A stretch of DNA of 64,000 nt from Neokomagataea tanensis (lineage in GTDB: Bacteria > Pseudomonadota > Alphaproteobacteria > Acetobacterales > Acetobacteraceae): the NCBI RefSeq assembly GCF_006542335.1, contig NZ_CP032486.1, positions 35,724 through 99,723 of the forward strand. Reading direction: 5' to 3'. The position numbers and the translations under genes were made by a program. Of the stretch, positions 7,427-16,979 are shown piece after piece. Numbering within the stretch: the stretch's first letter is position 1; each line of letters starts with the position of its first letter. Under the pieces are notes generated by a model that saw nothing but the letters and a program-made list of their open reading frames with translations, had not been told where the DNA came from and made no database searches.

Positions 7427-8500
7427 TTATAGGCTCATTTTTTTACTAAGATATTTAGAAATTATTGGTGCGGTAATAATAACTATTATAAATCTTAATA
7501 TTTGCATTGCCATGACAAATGGCATGTCTACCGGGGCTGATTCTGCAATGATAGCAATCGAATCTGATCCACCAGGACTCATAGCTAAATAAGCAGTAAG
7601 AATATCTATTTTATAAAATTTTACCAGAATAACTGAAAATAATCCACACACACCGATAAGAGTAAGCGTTGAAATCAATATTTTTGGCAAAAAATTTAAA
7701 GATTTTACAATGATATCACGGTCAAACTTTAATCCTATACTCCATCCTATTATTACATAGCATGTAAATAGTAACCAATAAGGGAGTTCTATATTAACAA
7801 TATTAAAGTTTTGTAGTATAGCTCCTATTATTATAGGAAAAAGTAAAGACCCAGAAGACGATTTTAGTGATTTTGCCACCATGACTAAGAAAAATGTCAA
7901 CAAAATATTTTCAAATAAAACTAGATAATCTAAATGATAAAACGTATTATGGTACACAATTTTATTTTGGTATGAAGTTTTTCGGTTAATAAAAAACTCT
8001 ATTACAGATGCAATTATAGTAGCGCATATAACTCGTAAGTATTGCATGACAGCTACTAAACGAACATCAGCTCCGTATGCCTCTCCTAAGATAGTCATTG
8101 CATAAGCAGCTCCTGGGGAGGATCCCCAGATGGCTGTTGTCCCAGGGAGTAACTTCATCTTTGTCAATAAGAAACCTATAAATGTACTTGTAAATATTAT
8201 TACTAATACACCTAAGAAAAATGGTATATAATGGGAATATATTTCAGGAAGCACAGATGACTTCAAGCTTTTCGCTATCAGTAATCCTAAAAAGCCTTGA
8301 GACAAGGAAAATAAATAGTTATTTATTTTTATTGTTGTTTTTGTTTTTTTTAATGAGAAAATAATTGATCCGATCATTGGTCCCAGCAAAAAAGATGCTG
8401 GGACATGAATTACATTAAGTATGAAGGTCGAAAGTATGGATACAGTCGATAAGATTGCCCATTCAAAATATTTTTGGTTTTTTACTATTAATAAATTCAT
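7427..8500 (-). CDS. AbrB-family membrane permease
   Basis: 357-residue polytopic inner-membrane protein of the AbrB (ammonia-monooxygenase-like) family. The family is built of two repeated halves, and both signature loops are visible: GSSPGAAYAMTILGEAYGAD in the first half and MSPGGSDSIAIIAESAPVD in the second, plus LLGPMIGSI near the N-terminus. About ten hydrophobic segments are present. Members are transporters of unclear substrate. It starts 5 bp after the isochorismatase-fold gene and follows the LysR gene on the same strand, so the three likely form one unit. AT-rich composition differs from the backbone. Confidence 0.8.
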   Translation of the reverse strand: MNLLIVKNQKYFEWAILSTVSILSTFILNVIHVPASFLLGPMIGSIIFSLKKTKTTIKINNYLFSLSQGFLGLLIAKSLKSSVLPEIYSHYIPFFLGVLVIIFTSTFIGFLLTKMKLLPGTTAIWGSSPGAAYAMTILGEAYGADVRLVAVMQYLRVICATIIASVIEFFINRKTSYQNKIVYHNTFYHLDYLVLFENILLTFFLVMVAKSLKSSSGSLLFPIIIGAILQNFNIVNIELPYWLLFTCYVIIGWSIGLKFDRDIIVKSLNFLPKILISTLTLIGVCGLFSVILVKFYKIDILTAYLAMSPGGSDSIAIIAESAPVDMPFVMAMQILRFIIVIITAPIISKYLSKKMSL

Positions 8501-8505
8501 ATTAA

Positions 8506-9078
8506 TTACATTCCAGCCATATCATCTAAGTTAATTATTTTAGATATTTCCTGTAAAATTTTCATGTCGACATAGTGCTCGTCTTCAGTCGACGCCGCGC
8601 AGGCTGGTTCGCAAACGAAAACCTCGTAATCACGATCATGTGCGTCACGAACGGTCGATTGTACTGCCCAAGTACTGCTCACTCCAGCTATAATTAAACG
8701 ATCGATTTTATTAGCTCTTAAGATTGCTTCCAGTTTTGTACAATAAAATCCGCTGACTCTTGGTTTTTCTATAATGATATCAGAAAGATTTACTTCAAGA
8801 TTTGGATGAAAGTCCGTACCTCTCTCACGGAGGTTAATTGCGTTATATTTATGAGCTAAACCGAATAATTGAGAGTTTTTGGGTTGTTCAACATAGCTGG
8901 GAGAGAATCCAACTTTCACGAGAATTTTTAGCCAGTTTTTATCATGGGCGATTTTTAACGCATGATTTGCCTTTTCTATCACCTGCCGACGTATAACTTC
9001 ATTAGCTGCACTAGGAATTTTTCCTGATACGTCAGCTATGTCAATGATATAGTCTAACCCTATAAAGGCCGTATTCAT
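8506..9078 (-). CDS. Isochorismatase-fold hydrolase lacking the usual catalytic Cys
   Basis: 190 residues with the cysteine-hydrolase/isochorismatase fold. The catalytic Asp (Asp9 in AFIGLDYI) and Lys (Lys105 in IIIEKPRVSGF) are in place, but the nucleophile position in the motif GVSSTWAVQSTVRDA is Ala138 rather than Cys. Nicotinamidases and N-carbamoyl hydrolases need that Cys; true isochorismatases such as EntB do not. The substrate cannot be read from sequence. It sits between the LysR regulator and the AbrB permease, suggesting that it acts on whatever the permease carries. Confidence 0.78.
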   Translation of the reverse strand: MNTAFIGLDYIIDIADVSGKIPSAANEVIRRQVIEKANHALKIAHDKNWLKILVKVGFSPSYVEQPKNSQLFGLAHKYNAINLRERGTDFHPNLEVNLSDIIIEKPRVSGFYCTKLEAILRANKIDRLIIAGVSSTWAVQSTVRDAHDRDYEVFVCEPACAASTEDEHYVDMKILQEISKIINLDDMAGM

Positions 9079-9171
9079 ATCATGTGTCCTTTTGCTAATT
9101 TTATGATGTTCTACAAAAACACTATTGCTCGATTAGGATCGAGAGGGTTGTTGTGACCACATGGTCGTTTT

Positions 9172-10062
9172 TTATAACCAATCACCGGAAGTTAAATAGA
9201 GTGATGCTTTCTGACTGAGCCAATCAAGCCATATCTCCATTGATTGCGATCTTGGATTTTCCTTGGGGGTGTAGAAATTGATGTCACGCGTGAGTTGAAT
9301 ATGTTGGGGATGTGTCATTTTTTTTACGCGTCTTGATTGTAAATCATCCCGGATAAGAGATGGTGTCATAAGACTTATACCAACGCCATCCGCAGCAGCC
9401 TGAATTGCTACTAAAGGTGATGAAACCCAGACTATTTTTTCAGTCGGTAGTATTTTTTTATTTCGAATAAAAAAATTATTCCAATCTTCGTACCAACCTG
9501 GAGCATGAATGCCAATTAATTTCACTTGTTGGTCATCTATTAAATGACGTGAATTAGGGCTCGAAATCAAACATAATTCTTCACTCAAAAATTTATTTTT
9601 ATGAAATTTATCTTCTTCATCTTTTTCAACAGAAAAAATACCGTCTAAGTTGTTTTCGTGTATACTCTCTATTGTGCATGGAGTTATTAATTTTACCTTA
9701 AATAAATTATGTTCTTCATTAAACTTTTCTACAAGTGGTATTAATAATTTTATAGCTATACTTGAAGAACAACCTATATGCAAAATATTTTTTTTATTTC
9801 TAATTAACAAATTAGTCGCGTTCGCTATTATTTGAAACGCATTGTCTATTTCTTTAGCGAAATTCTCAGCCTCTTTAGTAAGTTTTAGAGAACGTTCACT
9901 ACGATCAAAGAGACGGACACCTAATGCTCCCTCCAACTTTTGAATTTGCTGAGTTAAAGAAGAATGACCAATATTATTTTTTTCCGCCGCCGCACGAATA
10001 CCGCCTGATTGTGTAACTAACCAAAAAGAACGTAACGAATTAAGTGGAGGTAGATACAGCAT
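9172..10062 (-). CDS. LysR-family transcriptional regulator
   Basis: 296 residues: winged helix-turn-helix at about 5-65 (SLRSFWLVTQSGGIRAAAEK, HSSLTQQIQKLEGALG, VRLFDRSERSLKLT), then a periplasmic-binding-like effector domain. It resembles the GcvA branch. It is encoded first on the same strand as the hydrolase and permease genes, with a 93-bp gap, so it may control them as well as itself. Upstream (10063-10160) is AT-rich with a TATACTAA-TTTAGTATA inverted repeat that could be its site. Confidence 0.85.
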   Translation of the reverse strand: MLYLPPLNSLRSFWLVTQSGGIRAAAEKNNIGHSSLTQQIQKLEGALGVRLFDRSERSLKLTKEAENFAKEIDNAFQIIANATNLLIRNKKNILHIGCSSSIAIKLLIPLVEKFNEEHNLFKVKLITPCTIESIHENNLDGIFSVEKDEEDKFHKNKFLSEELCLISSPNSRHLIDDQQVKLIGIHAPGWYEDWNNFFIRNKKILPTEKIVWVSSPLVAIQAAADGVGISLMTPSLIRDDLQSRRVKKMTHPQHIQLTRDINFYTPKENPRSQSMEIWLDWLSQKASLYLTSGDWL

Positions 10063-10162
10063 TACTAATTTTCTTCACCTTTGTGTGTTATCCTATTCTA
10101 ACATTATACTAATTTAGTATAAAGAATTTATTTCTACAATACTAAATTAACTTAGAGTAGTA

Positions 10163-10405
10163 TTAGTAAGTGCATTTTAGAAAATTCCGTTTGAAAAAAT
10201 GATTATGGTTTTCTTCTAAACGAAATCCTGCAGGCGATGAATGTCTCGTGTAAATAGAAGAGATTACGAACAGCCTATAAGATGAAAACGAACCTCTGAC
10301 ATCCACCCATAATTCGAACTTCTTTATGATTTTCTTACTTTTTCGTAGTGGTAATTGGCTGTTTTTTACTCGATTATTCAACCCTTTATGAGAAAAAATG
10401 GCCGC
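10163..10405 (-). mobile_element. IS6 type B remnant, decayed
   Basis: The reverse strand still reads FSHKGLNNRVKNSQLPLRKS and later residues alignable with the C-terminal part of the type B transposase (LSHKGLNNRAENSHLPLRKR), but divergence is high and the frame ends early. This is an older remnant than the other copies. Confidence 0.65.
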
Positions 10406-10490
10406 AGACACTCCCTTTGTCCGTCCACCGACGAAGAGCGCTTATCTCCAGTTGCTTTACAGAGCCTCGAAGGCGGTGCTGTTGAATAAT

Positions 10491-11938
10491 CTAGTTTGCT
10501 GCCGGTTTGGACTGTACAAGTATATCGACGACTTTCATGATTTCGTCCGTGCTAAGATGCGCATAACCAAATCTCAAGTAACGATAATCGTTTTCTGATT
10601 TGGTGGTGAAACGATTCCCGCTTTCGATATGCAAGCCTTTTTTTTTTAACCGCGTTTATCCAAGCGTTTGCGTCTATGTGGGGATCTATTTTTAGCCAGA
10701 CCGCCAGCCCTCCAGCAGGGACAGAGAATGTTATTGCACCGCTCAGCCTATCGCGAAGTTCATTTAACAGAAGATCGCGCCTTTCAGCGTATACACGCCT
10801 GGCTTTGCGAGCATGCCGCCCAAGAACACCGTTGCGGATCATGAGCGCCATGGCTTGTTCTAGAGGCACATCTCCTTGACGATCAATTGTTTCGCGTAAA
10901 TCTGTCATACGTTTCAGCATATCTGCCCGGGCAACGACATAACCTAATCGTAGCGTCGGTATCGTCAACTTAGAGAGTGATCCAATATGGATTAGCCGTT
11001 GAGAGGCACCAGCTCGGGCCGCAAGAGGCAGAACTGGTGTACTGTCAAAGCGATAATCATGGTCGTAGTCGTCTTCAATAATGAGTAAATTGTGCTGTCT
11101 TGCTAGTTCAAGAAGTCTCAAGCGTCGCCCGGCCCCGAGAGTGACGGTTGTAGGGTATTGATGATGAGGTGTGACGTATACAGCCTTGATGCTGGGATCC
11201 TGCTTTAACGTCTGTGCGAGATATTCAACGTCCAGGCCCTCGTTATCCACCGGGACGCCAATGACACGCGCTCCTCCAGAACGGAAACTGGCCCAAGCGA
11301 ACGGATAGCCCGGATCTTCGACTGCAATTCCATCGCCAGGTAACAAGAGAGCTGACGCTACTAAAAAACAAACCCATCTGACTGCCGTGTGTAATAAGAA
11401 TATTGTCGGCCGTGACCGAGAGGCCTCTAGCATTGAGAAAGTCTTCGGCAAGGGCCTCTCGCAATGTGTATGCGCCACGAGGGTCAGCGTAACCACTACG
11501 CTGAAGAAATTGTGTTGAGGTTAAAACCGTACGAAATGCACGTGCCAGCTCGACCCGAGGCATGAGACGCGGGTCTGGTGTCCCATCAGTGATAGTCAAT
11601 AGAGAATTAGCGGGATTTGCTCTCCGTAGATTGGGCTTTTGAGGGGAAGGTGGTCCAGTTTTATCCTGCACCGCGCTAGGAAGGTCTTCAGACACAAACG
11701 TCCCGCAAGATGCTCGGGAAACCAACCAGCCTTGCATGACTAATTCATGATAAGCGGCATCAATTGTATTACGATGTAGACCAAGGGTCCGCGAAAGCGT
11801 GCGTGTTCCTGGCAAAATTTGCCCGGGTCTCAAACGCCCACGTTGGATCTCGCGTATAAGAGACTCAGCTACATCGATAAAAATCGGCCTCGTCGCGTCG
11901 CCAATTAGCTCAAGTGTTAATTCGGTACGTGACGACAA
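10491..11938 (-). pseudogene. MocR-type regulator (GntR HTH + aminotransferase-like), two frameshifts
   Basis: A single gene of about 482 codons when two homopolymer shifts are repaired. The N-terminal part (from 11938) is a GntR winged helix (RPIFIDVAESLIREIQRGRL, RTLSRTLGLHRNTIDAAYHE). The aminotransferase fold I domain follows, with the PLP lysine in HIGSLSKLTIPTLRLGYVVA and the IIEDDYDHDY motif. The frame breaks at an A6 run (11363-11368). It breaks again at a T10 run (10638-10647), after which the native end reads KKGLHIESGNRF, then LRFGYAHLSTDEIMKVV, to TAG at 10491. MocR proteins regulate PLP- or amino-acid-related genes. It may be a pseudogene or carry sequencing errors. Confidence 0.8.
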
Positions 11939-12064
11939 GACGACTGGTCTCCTGTTTATCGGGACTTCGCGTATGAAAAATTTTCAAGCTTTCCAAGTTT
12001 CGTTTAAAAGCGAATATCCTAACTTTATGTTAGATGAATAGTTCGAAATTATTCTACCGCATCA

Positions 12065-12979
12065 TCACGTTTTGCGGTATTTGTTAGGGCTGCAGCTATA
12101 AGTTTTCAAGAAAGCCTCGCGAAATGCGCGCTCTGACAGATAGCCAACTTTTGAGGCAATCGATTCAATTTTCATTTTTCGATCCGATCTAAGAAGATCG
12201 GCAGCAAAGGCCATACGCCATCTTGTCAGATGCGCCATAGGCGTCACCCCGACCAGCCGTCGAAAACGATCAGCAAAAGCCGAGCGCGACATGCCAACTG
12301 CCTGAGCAAGCCTGGAGACAGTCCAGATCAGCGAGAGATCATCGTGCATCAGCTGCAGCGATCTATGAATTCTGGCGTCACTAAGCGCCCTGAGCCACCC
12401 AGAACCACCTATCCAAGCATTGTCTCTGACTGCTCGCCTGATAGTCCGTATCATCAGTATCTCTGCTAACCGGTCGATTGTCGGCGATGCACCGGGTTCT
12501 CTGCTCGCAATCTCGTCACGCATCATCTCCCGAACCTGCCGTGATAAGATATCAGCCTCATTTGCAGACATATGCAGGACTGACGGCAATTCTTGGAAGA
12601 GTAGAGGGGCTTCTGCCGATATGAGCGTAAAACACCCGACTACGAGAGAAACGCCCGCTACTGTATTCTCCTGATATTCTAAAATACTCGTCTCTTGCCA
12701 TGTGGCAAGCTGGAGTGCCGTTAGAGGCGTTGTGAACGCGACCTCAGCATTGCTGCGTAAATGGAAGCGGGACGCTGCCGGAAAAAAGAGAAAATCGCCT
12801 TCGTTCAGAGCAATGAGCGGCCCTTCGTCCTGATTGATGAGGCAATTCCCCGCCATCACAGCAATGAAAACAGCATGTTGCTTCGGGAAAGCGAGACCAT
12901 AGCGCCCTCCCAGAGTGACACGACCCCAGACTTTCCCTTGTGTTTTGAGAGACAAGAAAATCCGGTCGAGCAGATCCAT
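12065..12979 (-). CDS. AraC-family regulator with cupin_6-type sensor domain
   Basis: 304 residues: an N-terminal cupin-like domain (KTQGKVWGRVTLGGRYGLAF, DFLFFPAASRFHLRS) and a C-terminal double helix-turn-helix at about 205-300 (LIWTVSRLAQAVGMSRSAFA, VTPMAHLTRWRMAFAADLLR, VGYLSERAFREAFLKTYSCS). This architecture is common in regulators that sit next to the gene they control. It is divergent from the 13151-14298 operon with a 171-bp gap, so it probably activates the SDR gene cluster. Confidence 0.87.
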   Translation of the reverse strand: MDLLDRIFLSLKTQGKVWGRVTLGGRYGLAFPKQHAVFIAVMAGNCLINQDEGPLIALNEGDFLFFPAASRFHLRSNAEVAFTTPLTALQLATWQETSILEYQENTVAGVSLVVGCFTLISAEAPLLFQELPSVLHMSANEADILSRQVREMMRDEIASREPGASPTIDRLAEILMIRTIRRAVRDNAWIGGSGWLRALSDARIHRSLQLMHDDLSLIWTVSRLAQAVGMSRSAFADRFRRLVGVTPMAHLTRWRMAFAADLLRSDRKMKIESIASKVGYLSERAFREAFLKTYSCSPNKYRKT

Positions 12980-13150
12980 CTAGTAATACCTTTTTCGCTG
13001 AGCGGTATCTGGCGTTTTCAGCCGGATTTCCGGACATAAAGGGATATATTCTCTAGACCTTATCGGTGAAGTTGGACTCTCTCAAGCTGGCAGCCGTGAA
13101 GGGCGCGATCTGCGCTCTCACAGACTGCCTTTGAAGGAAACAGCTTCACC

Positions 13151-13540
13151 ATGCATACACTCTACCATCGCATTGACAGCGCGATGACCGCCATTGAGGC
13201 GCATTCGGAGCGATATTGTTGTTGCGTCCTCAACGAGCAGGGCCAGGAAATCCTTTTTTTCCGGAGCACCGAAATCCTGCCCTGCAGTGAGGGGTTCAGT
13301 CGTGCGAAGGCTGTCACCGCGCATGCGTTTCAGCTCGACACGCAGACTCTTCTTACCATTTCGCAGATCACAGAAGCCATTAAAGATACACGCTACTGCT
13401 TTCTTGCAGGTGGACTGATCTTTCCCAGTCCGACTGGCAAAACGCTGTTCATCGGGCTGTCGAGCGACAAGCCAGACAGCGATCACAAGGCAGCACTGGC
13501 TGCTGCACAGGCTCTTACTTCCACGGAGATATTGCCATGA
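13151..13540 (+). CDS. GlcG/HbpS-like protein
   Basis: 129 residues resembling the GlcG/HbpS heme-binding-like family: the segment AKAVTAHAFQLDTQTL and the loop GGLIFPSPTGKTLFIGLS match the family core, but the usual C-terminal SGGTxEQD motif reads SSDKPDSD. Family members are small cytoplasmic or secreted proteins of mostly unknown role, often beside oxidoreductases. The stop overlaps the start of the SDR gene by four bases, so the two are translationally coupled. Probably controlled by the divergent AraC regulator. Confidence 0.6.
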   Translation: MHTLYHRIDSAMTAIEAHSERYCCCVLNEQGQEILFFRSTEILPCSEGFSRAKAVTAHAFQLDTQTLLTISQITEAIKDTRYCFLAGGLIFPSPTGKTLFIGLSSDKPDSDHKAALAAAQALTSTEILP

Positions 13541-14298
13541 CCAGCATTCTCATTACAGGCGCCGGAACAGGATTCGGCCGGATGCTTGCCTTTTCTCTCG
13601 CTCGTCGCGGCCACGCCGTACATGCCGGGGTCGAAATAACTTCACAGGTGGGCACCTTGCGGCAGGAGGCCCAGGCATTGGGGTTGACGCTCGAAGTTTC
13701 GAGGATAGACATTACCTCTGCTCGTGATCGTGCGCGTATTCTCCGCGAGGAATTCGACATTCTCGTCAACAATGCTGGTGTCGGTCAGGGCGGCTCATTA
13801 GCCGACATGCCCGACGATGTCCTGCGTGAGCAGTATGAAACCAATTTCTTTGCAACGGCCGCTCTAACGCGCGAATATCTTCATGCCCGTAAGAATAACG
13901 GACCAACGCGTATCATTTTCATGTCGTCCATCGGCGGTATTGTGACACTTCCCTTTGCAGGGGCCTATTGTGGCTCGAAACACGCGCTTGAAACTCTTGC
14001 CCAATCACTGCATCAGGAGTTCGCCGAGCGCGATGTTACCATCGCTACCATTAACCCAGGCCCTTATCAGACGAATTTCAACGACCTGATTATGGAAGGA
14101 CCACGCTACTGGCGAAGCGAGAATGATCTTTTCGATCACAGCACGCTCAGCTTTGACATGCCGCAATACAAGGACGATCAGGATATCGAGACCATGGCCG
14201 ATATCACACTTGATCCTAAGTCGCGCTTCCGCAATATCCTGCCACGTGAACTGGAACAGCATATCCGCGAACAGGAGCAGGCAGTCTGGAACTGGTAA
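13537..14298 (+). CDS. Short-chain dehydrogenase/reductase (SDR)
   Basis: 253 residues, classical SDR. Nucleotide-binding TGAGTGFG at residues 7-14, NNAG at about 76-79, catalytic Ser130/131 (FMSSIGG), Tyr144 and Lys148 (AYCGSKHA), and the PG motif after the active site (INPGPYQT). It uses NAD(P) to oxidise or reduce a carbonyl/alcohol; the substrate is not predictable. It is coupled to the GlcG-like gene and is followed by a 350-bp gap and a DapA-like lyase, together suggesting a small catabolic set. Confidence 0.88.
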   Translation: MTSILITGAGTGFGRMLAFSLARRGHAVHAGVEITSQVGTLRQEAQALGLTLEVSRIDITSARDRARILREEFDILVNNAGVGQGGSLADMPDDVLREQYETNFFATAALTREYLHARKNNGPTRIIFMSSIGGIVTLPFAGAYCGSKHALETLAQSLHQEFAERDVTIATINPGPYQTNFNDLIMEGPRYWRSENDLFDHSTLSFDMPQYKDDQDIETMADITLDPKSRFRNILPRELEQHIREQEQAVWNW

Positions 14299-14650
14299 TT
14301 ACGTGATTTTAGCCTCGACTGCTGAGCGGGGCCAAAATTCTTGCTGCAGTGCCCATAAGACATGCACGCTGGACATCATTTTATGCCGTGTCTCGCTGTA
14401 TAATCAACATTCACTGTACTGATGAAAGACGAAATTTCTGAGCCGCACCTCGCTTAAACGAGACCTCGATATCTCCCGGAAACAGTTTGGATACGAAGCT
14501 CGGGGGGACAACACGATACCGCTTCAGCGGATCAAGCATCCGATAAAACGACCAAAACTGGCCTATCCATATTATCAAAACCGGACCTTTTTATAATCCG
14601 GTCGGTGTGGTGCACTCCTCGGGACAAAGATAACTGAGGGAACGAGCATC
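14299..14650. other. Gap between SDR and DapA-like genes
   Basis: 352 bp with no convincing gene on either strand. Near its end an inverted pair ACCGGA ... TCCGGT (about 14580-14602) overlaps an AT-rich TTTTTATAAT stretch ahead of the next start and could be an operator for the DapA-like gene. Confidence 0.4.
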
Positions 14651-15547
14651 ATGAAATTTTCCGGCGTAAGCGCATTTCCAATAACGCCCATGAACGAAAA
14701 AGGGGTCGATCAAGCTGGCTTTGAGCGCCTGATAAAGCGCCTTGTCAAAGCTGGGGTTAATTCCATTGGCGTTGAAGGATCGACGGGAAATTATCCCTAT
14801 CTTACCCATGATGAGCGTGTAGAGACCGCCCATGCCGCCGTAAGCTGCGCTACCGGAACACCCGTCATTGCCAGTATAGGGTCCTTCCGCACGCGAGAAG
14901 TGCTGTCACTCGCTGACCAGCTGCAGAGCGTCGGTATCGGGGCTTTGCTCCTGCCGATTGTGTCCTATCATGGACTTGGGGAAGAGGAGGTCTTTTCTAT
15001 GTTTAAATCGGTCAGCCAGAACGTTTCTGTTCCGGTTATTATTTATGATTCGCCGATCCTCAGCCGTTTCGTATTTTCTGACGCGCTCTACGCTAAAATC
15101 TGCGCTTTGCCGCATATCAGCTCCATCAAGGTACCGAGCGGATGGCCGTCCGGGAATGAAGCCGTGCAACGCATACAACGACTGGCAAAGAGGCTTCCTT
15201 CGACTACTGTCATCGGTGCGAGCGGCGACAACACCTTGTCCGAAGGCGTCAAGGCTGGTGCGAAAATCTGGTACTCTGAATGGGGTGGACTTTTCCCACA
15301 CAGAGCGAAATCCCTGATGCAGGCATCCGTTACCGGCGACGAAGACCAGATTGCGCGCCTCTCGGAGCAGTTCGCGCCTTTCTGGAAGGTTTCTCACAAA
15401 TATGGCGGCAGCATACGGCCAATCGCTGCAGCAGCGTCCATTCTTGGCCTTACCGGCAGCGACAACCTACCGCTTCCCTTGCAGGGGGTCAGTGAGGAGG
15501 ATCGGACAATATTAGAGCAGGCAATCGCACGTCACGGCATGAACTGA
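14651..15547 (+). CDS. Dihydrodipicolinate synthase / N-acetylneuraminate lyase family aldolase
   Basis: 298-residue TIM-barrel class I aldolase. Schiff-base Lys160 in ISSIKVPSG and the catalytic Tyr132 in VIIYDSP are at the expected spacing, and the substrate-binding GVEGSTGNYPYL matches the GTTGE-type loop. In true DapA the tyrosine is followed by N-x-P (YNVP); here it is YDSP, so a different keto-acid (sugar-acid or hydroxyproline-type) substrate is likely. It is on the same strand as the SDR gene but separated by 350 bp with its own putative regulatory repeat. Confidence 0.82.
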   Translation: MKFSGVSAFPITPMNEKGVDQAGFERLIKRLVKAGVNSIGVEGSTGNYPYLTHDERVETAHAAVSCATGTPVIASIGSFRTREVLSLADQLQSVGIGALLLPIVSYHGLGEEEVFSMFKSVSQNVSVPVIIYDSPILSRFVFSDALYAKICALPHISSIKVPSGWPSGNEAVQRIQRLAKRLPSTTVIGASGDNTLSEGVKAGAKIWYSEWGGLFPHRAKSLMQASVTGDEDQIARLSEQFAPFWKVSHKYGGSIRPIAAAASILGLTGSDNLPLPLQGVSEEDRTILEQAIARHGMN

Positions 15548-15626
15548 TCGCAGTTCGACCGCGTTATTTAAATCCGCCGGAGGGCACCCCCACGCAGATC
15601 GCTGATCATCGAAAGAAGTTCTATTT

Positions 15627-15826
15627 CGATGATCAACACTCACGCTCCGCTCGGCCAGCATGGTTTCGAAGTCGCGGTAGCTGATCTCATAGCGGCAATA
15701 CCAACGCGCCGCCCATAGGATCACTTCACCAAGAAAATGACGCCCTTGAAATCACTCATCTGCCAAACCCTACTCTAACTACCGGCAGTGGTTTTCAACA
15801 GGATATTCAACTTTGCAACAGGGGCC
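15627..15826 (-). mobile_element. IS6 type A 5' fragment
   Basis: Complement of the first codons of a type A transposase (FKGRHF-like start, YRDFETMLAERSVSVDH) plus the upstream terminal repeat AACTTTGCAACAGGGGCC. The rest of the element is missing. It abuts the IS5-family remnant. Confidence 0.75.
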
Positions 15827-16185
15827 CCGCACGGCATCCAGCCTGCGGGTAAAAAAAGGGGGGCTGGCCGTCTGATCGGTCAAACCAAAGGGGGCATGGA
15901 CACAAAGTGCAGGCGGTGATGGACAGGATCGATCGTCCAATCAGCTTCTTCATGACGGCAGGCCAGATCAGCGACTACACGGGCGCGGCCTCTCTTCTGG
16001 ATAATCTGCTTACCGCAAAATGGCTGCTGGCCGATCGCGGCTATGATGCTGACTGGTTCAGGGGTGGGCTGCAAGATTGGCGCCGCGTTGCCACGCGCTA
16101 CGACAGGTGCTCTGCCGTGTTTCATTCCGCCGTCAGCCTAGCCGCAATCATCATGTTTTGGCTATGCGTCCTGAGCCTAGCGTGA
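15827..16185 (+). pseudogene. IS5-family transposase with internal in-frame deletion
   Basis: Reads GRPISFFMTAGQ-like sequence (RPISFFMTAGQISDYTGAAS, LLADRGYDADWFRGGLQD) and then jumps directly to WRRVATRYDRCSAVF. In full-length IS5-family (IS427/IS1031-type) transposases about 40 residues, including the final catalytic Glu region, separate those motifs. The join is in frame, as expected from recombination between similar LKD/LQD-coding sequences. An upstream frameshift separates the first residues. Non-functional. Confidence 0.75.
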
Positions 16186-16353
16186 GAAAGTTAGTGTGAC
16201 ATTACTGTCCCACCTGCATCCTCACCACCGTTCTTTCTCATCACATCCATCGTGCCCGGACTCTCACCCAATGGAACAATGTAACCGTTCTCAGTGCCTG
16301 AATCTCTCTTCCAAGTCCTTCATTAATCTCATACCACTTAACGTGACATCACC
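16186..16353. mobile_element. IS6 type B end remnants
   Basis: GTTAGTGTGACATTAC at about 16188 and CTTAACGTGACATCACC at 16337-16353 match the terminal repeat of the type B element. The DNA between them shows no transposase. The right repeat touches the stop codon of the next gene. Confidence 0.55.
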
Positions 16354-16907
16354 TACCCAGCAGAAATAGCAATTATGAAATTAGCAACAGTATTTTTTTT
16401 GTTTTCGAACCAGTGCTCTTGATCAACTTGTATGATCGCAGAGTCTCCCTCGTTTAGGCTAATGTCGTCTAGCTCAGTATGAATTTCGAGAGACCCGGTA
16501 AGCATATAGAAAATCTCTCTTGTCCCTCTCTGATGAGCAGCGAACAGTTTCGACCTCGTTTTGGCTGGTACTTTGTACCGTAGAACCTCAATACTGGATG
16601 AGGGACGAGCGAGAGCGAGACGCTCAATACCTGTCTCTTCGTCAAAAAATCTAAGATTCTCTCCCGACCGAATAATCTTAACTGTAGCGCGCTCTACAAG
16701 CTCGGATAAATCGCAATCGAGACCCCGGGCAATGTGAAGAGCATTACGCAGACTTGGACTCAATAGCCCTCTCTCAAACCGGGACAACGCTGCTGCCGAC
16801 ACGCCGCACGTGTCGGCTAACTGTTCAAGCGTGATCCCCAATTGGGTGCGTCTCAAACGAACAGCCGCACCGAAATATTTATCAGGGTTTCGAGTATCAA
16901 GCGTCAA
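16353..16907 (-). CDS. XRE-family regulator with C-terminal cupin domain
   Basis: 184 residues: helix-turn-helix at about 16-70 (RRTQLGITLEQLADTCGVSA, LSRFERGLLSPSLRNA) followed by a small-molecule-binding cupin (RGTREIFYMLTGSLEIHTEL, EGDSAIIQVDQEHWFENK). It is divergent from the lactate-permease-type gene, and two copies of a TTGCTTAT-centred palindrome lie between them, so it very likely regulates that permease and itself. Its TAG stop falls at the edge of an IS6 type B repeat, so the natural C-terminus may be slightly shortened. Confidence 0.85.
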   Translation of the reverse strand: MTLDTRNPDKYFGAAVRLRRTQLGITLEQLADTCGVSAAALSRFERGLLSPSLRNALHIARGLDCDLSELVERATVKIIRSGENLRFFDEETGIERLALARPSSSIEVLRYKVPAKTRSKLFAAHQRGTREIFYMLTGSLEIHTELDDISLNEGDSAIIQVDQEHWFENKKNTVANFIIAISAG

Positions 16908-16930
16908 AGTGTCACGATCCTTGTTGACTT

Positions 16931-16965
16931 TTGCTTATTCGCAATTAAGTTTGCTTATAAGCAAA
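16931..16965. promoter_or_regulatory. Twin palindromic operators for the XRE-cupin regulator
   Basis: A perfect 16-bp palindrome TTTGCTTATAAGCAAA (16950-16965) and an imperfect copy TTGCTTATTCGCAA (16931-16944) with centres 20 bp apart, i.e. two helical turns on the same DNA face. They lie in the 72-bp divergent interval between regulator and permease starts. Confidence 0.65.
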
Positions 16966-16979
16966 TTAGAGGGTCCGTC

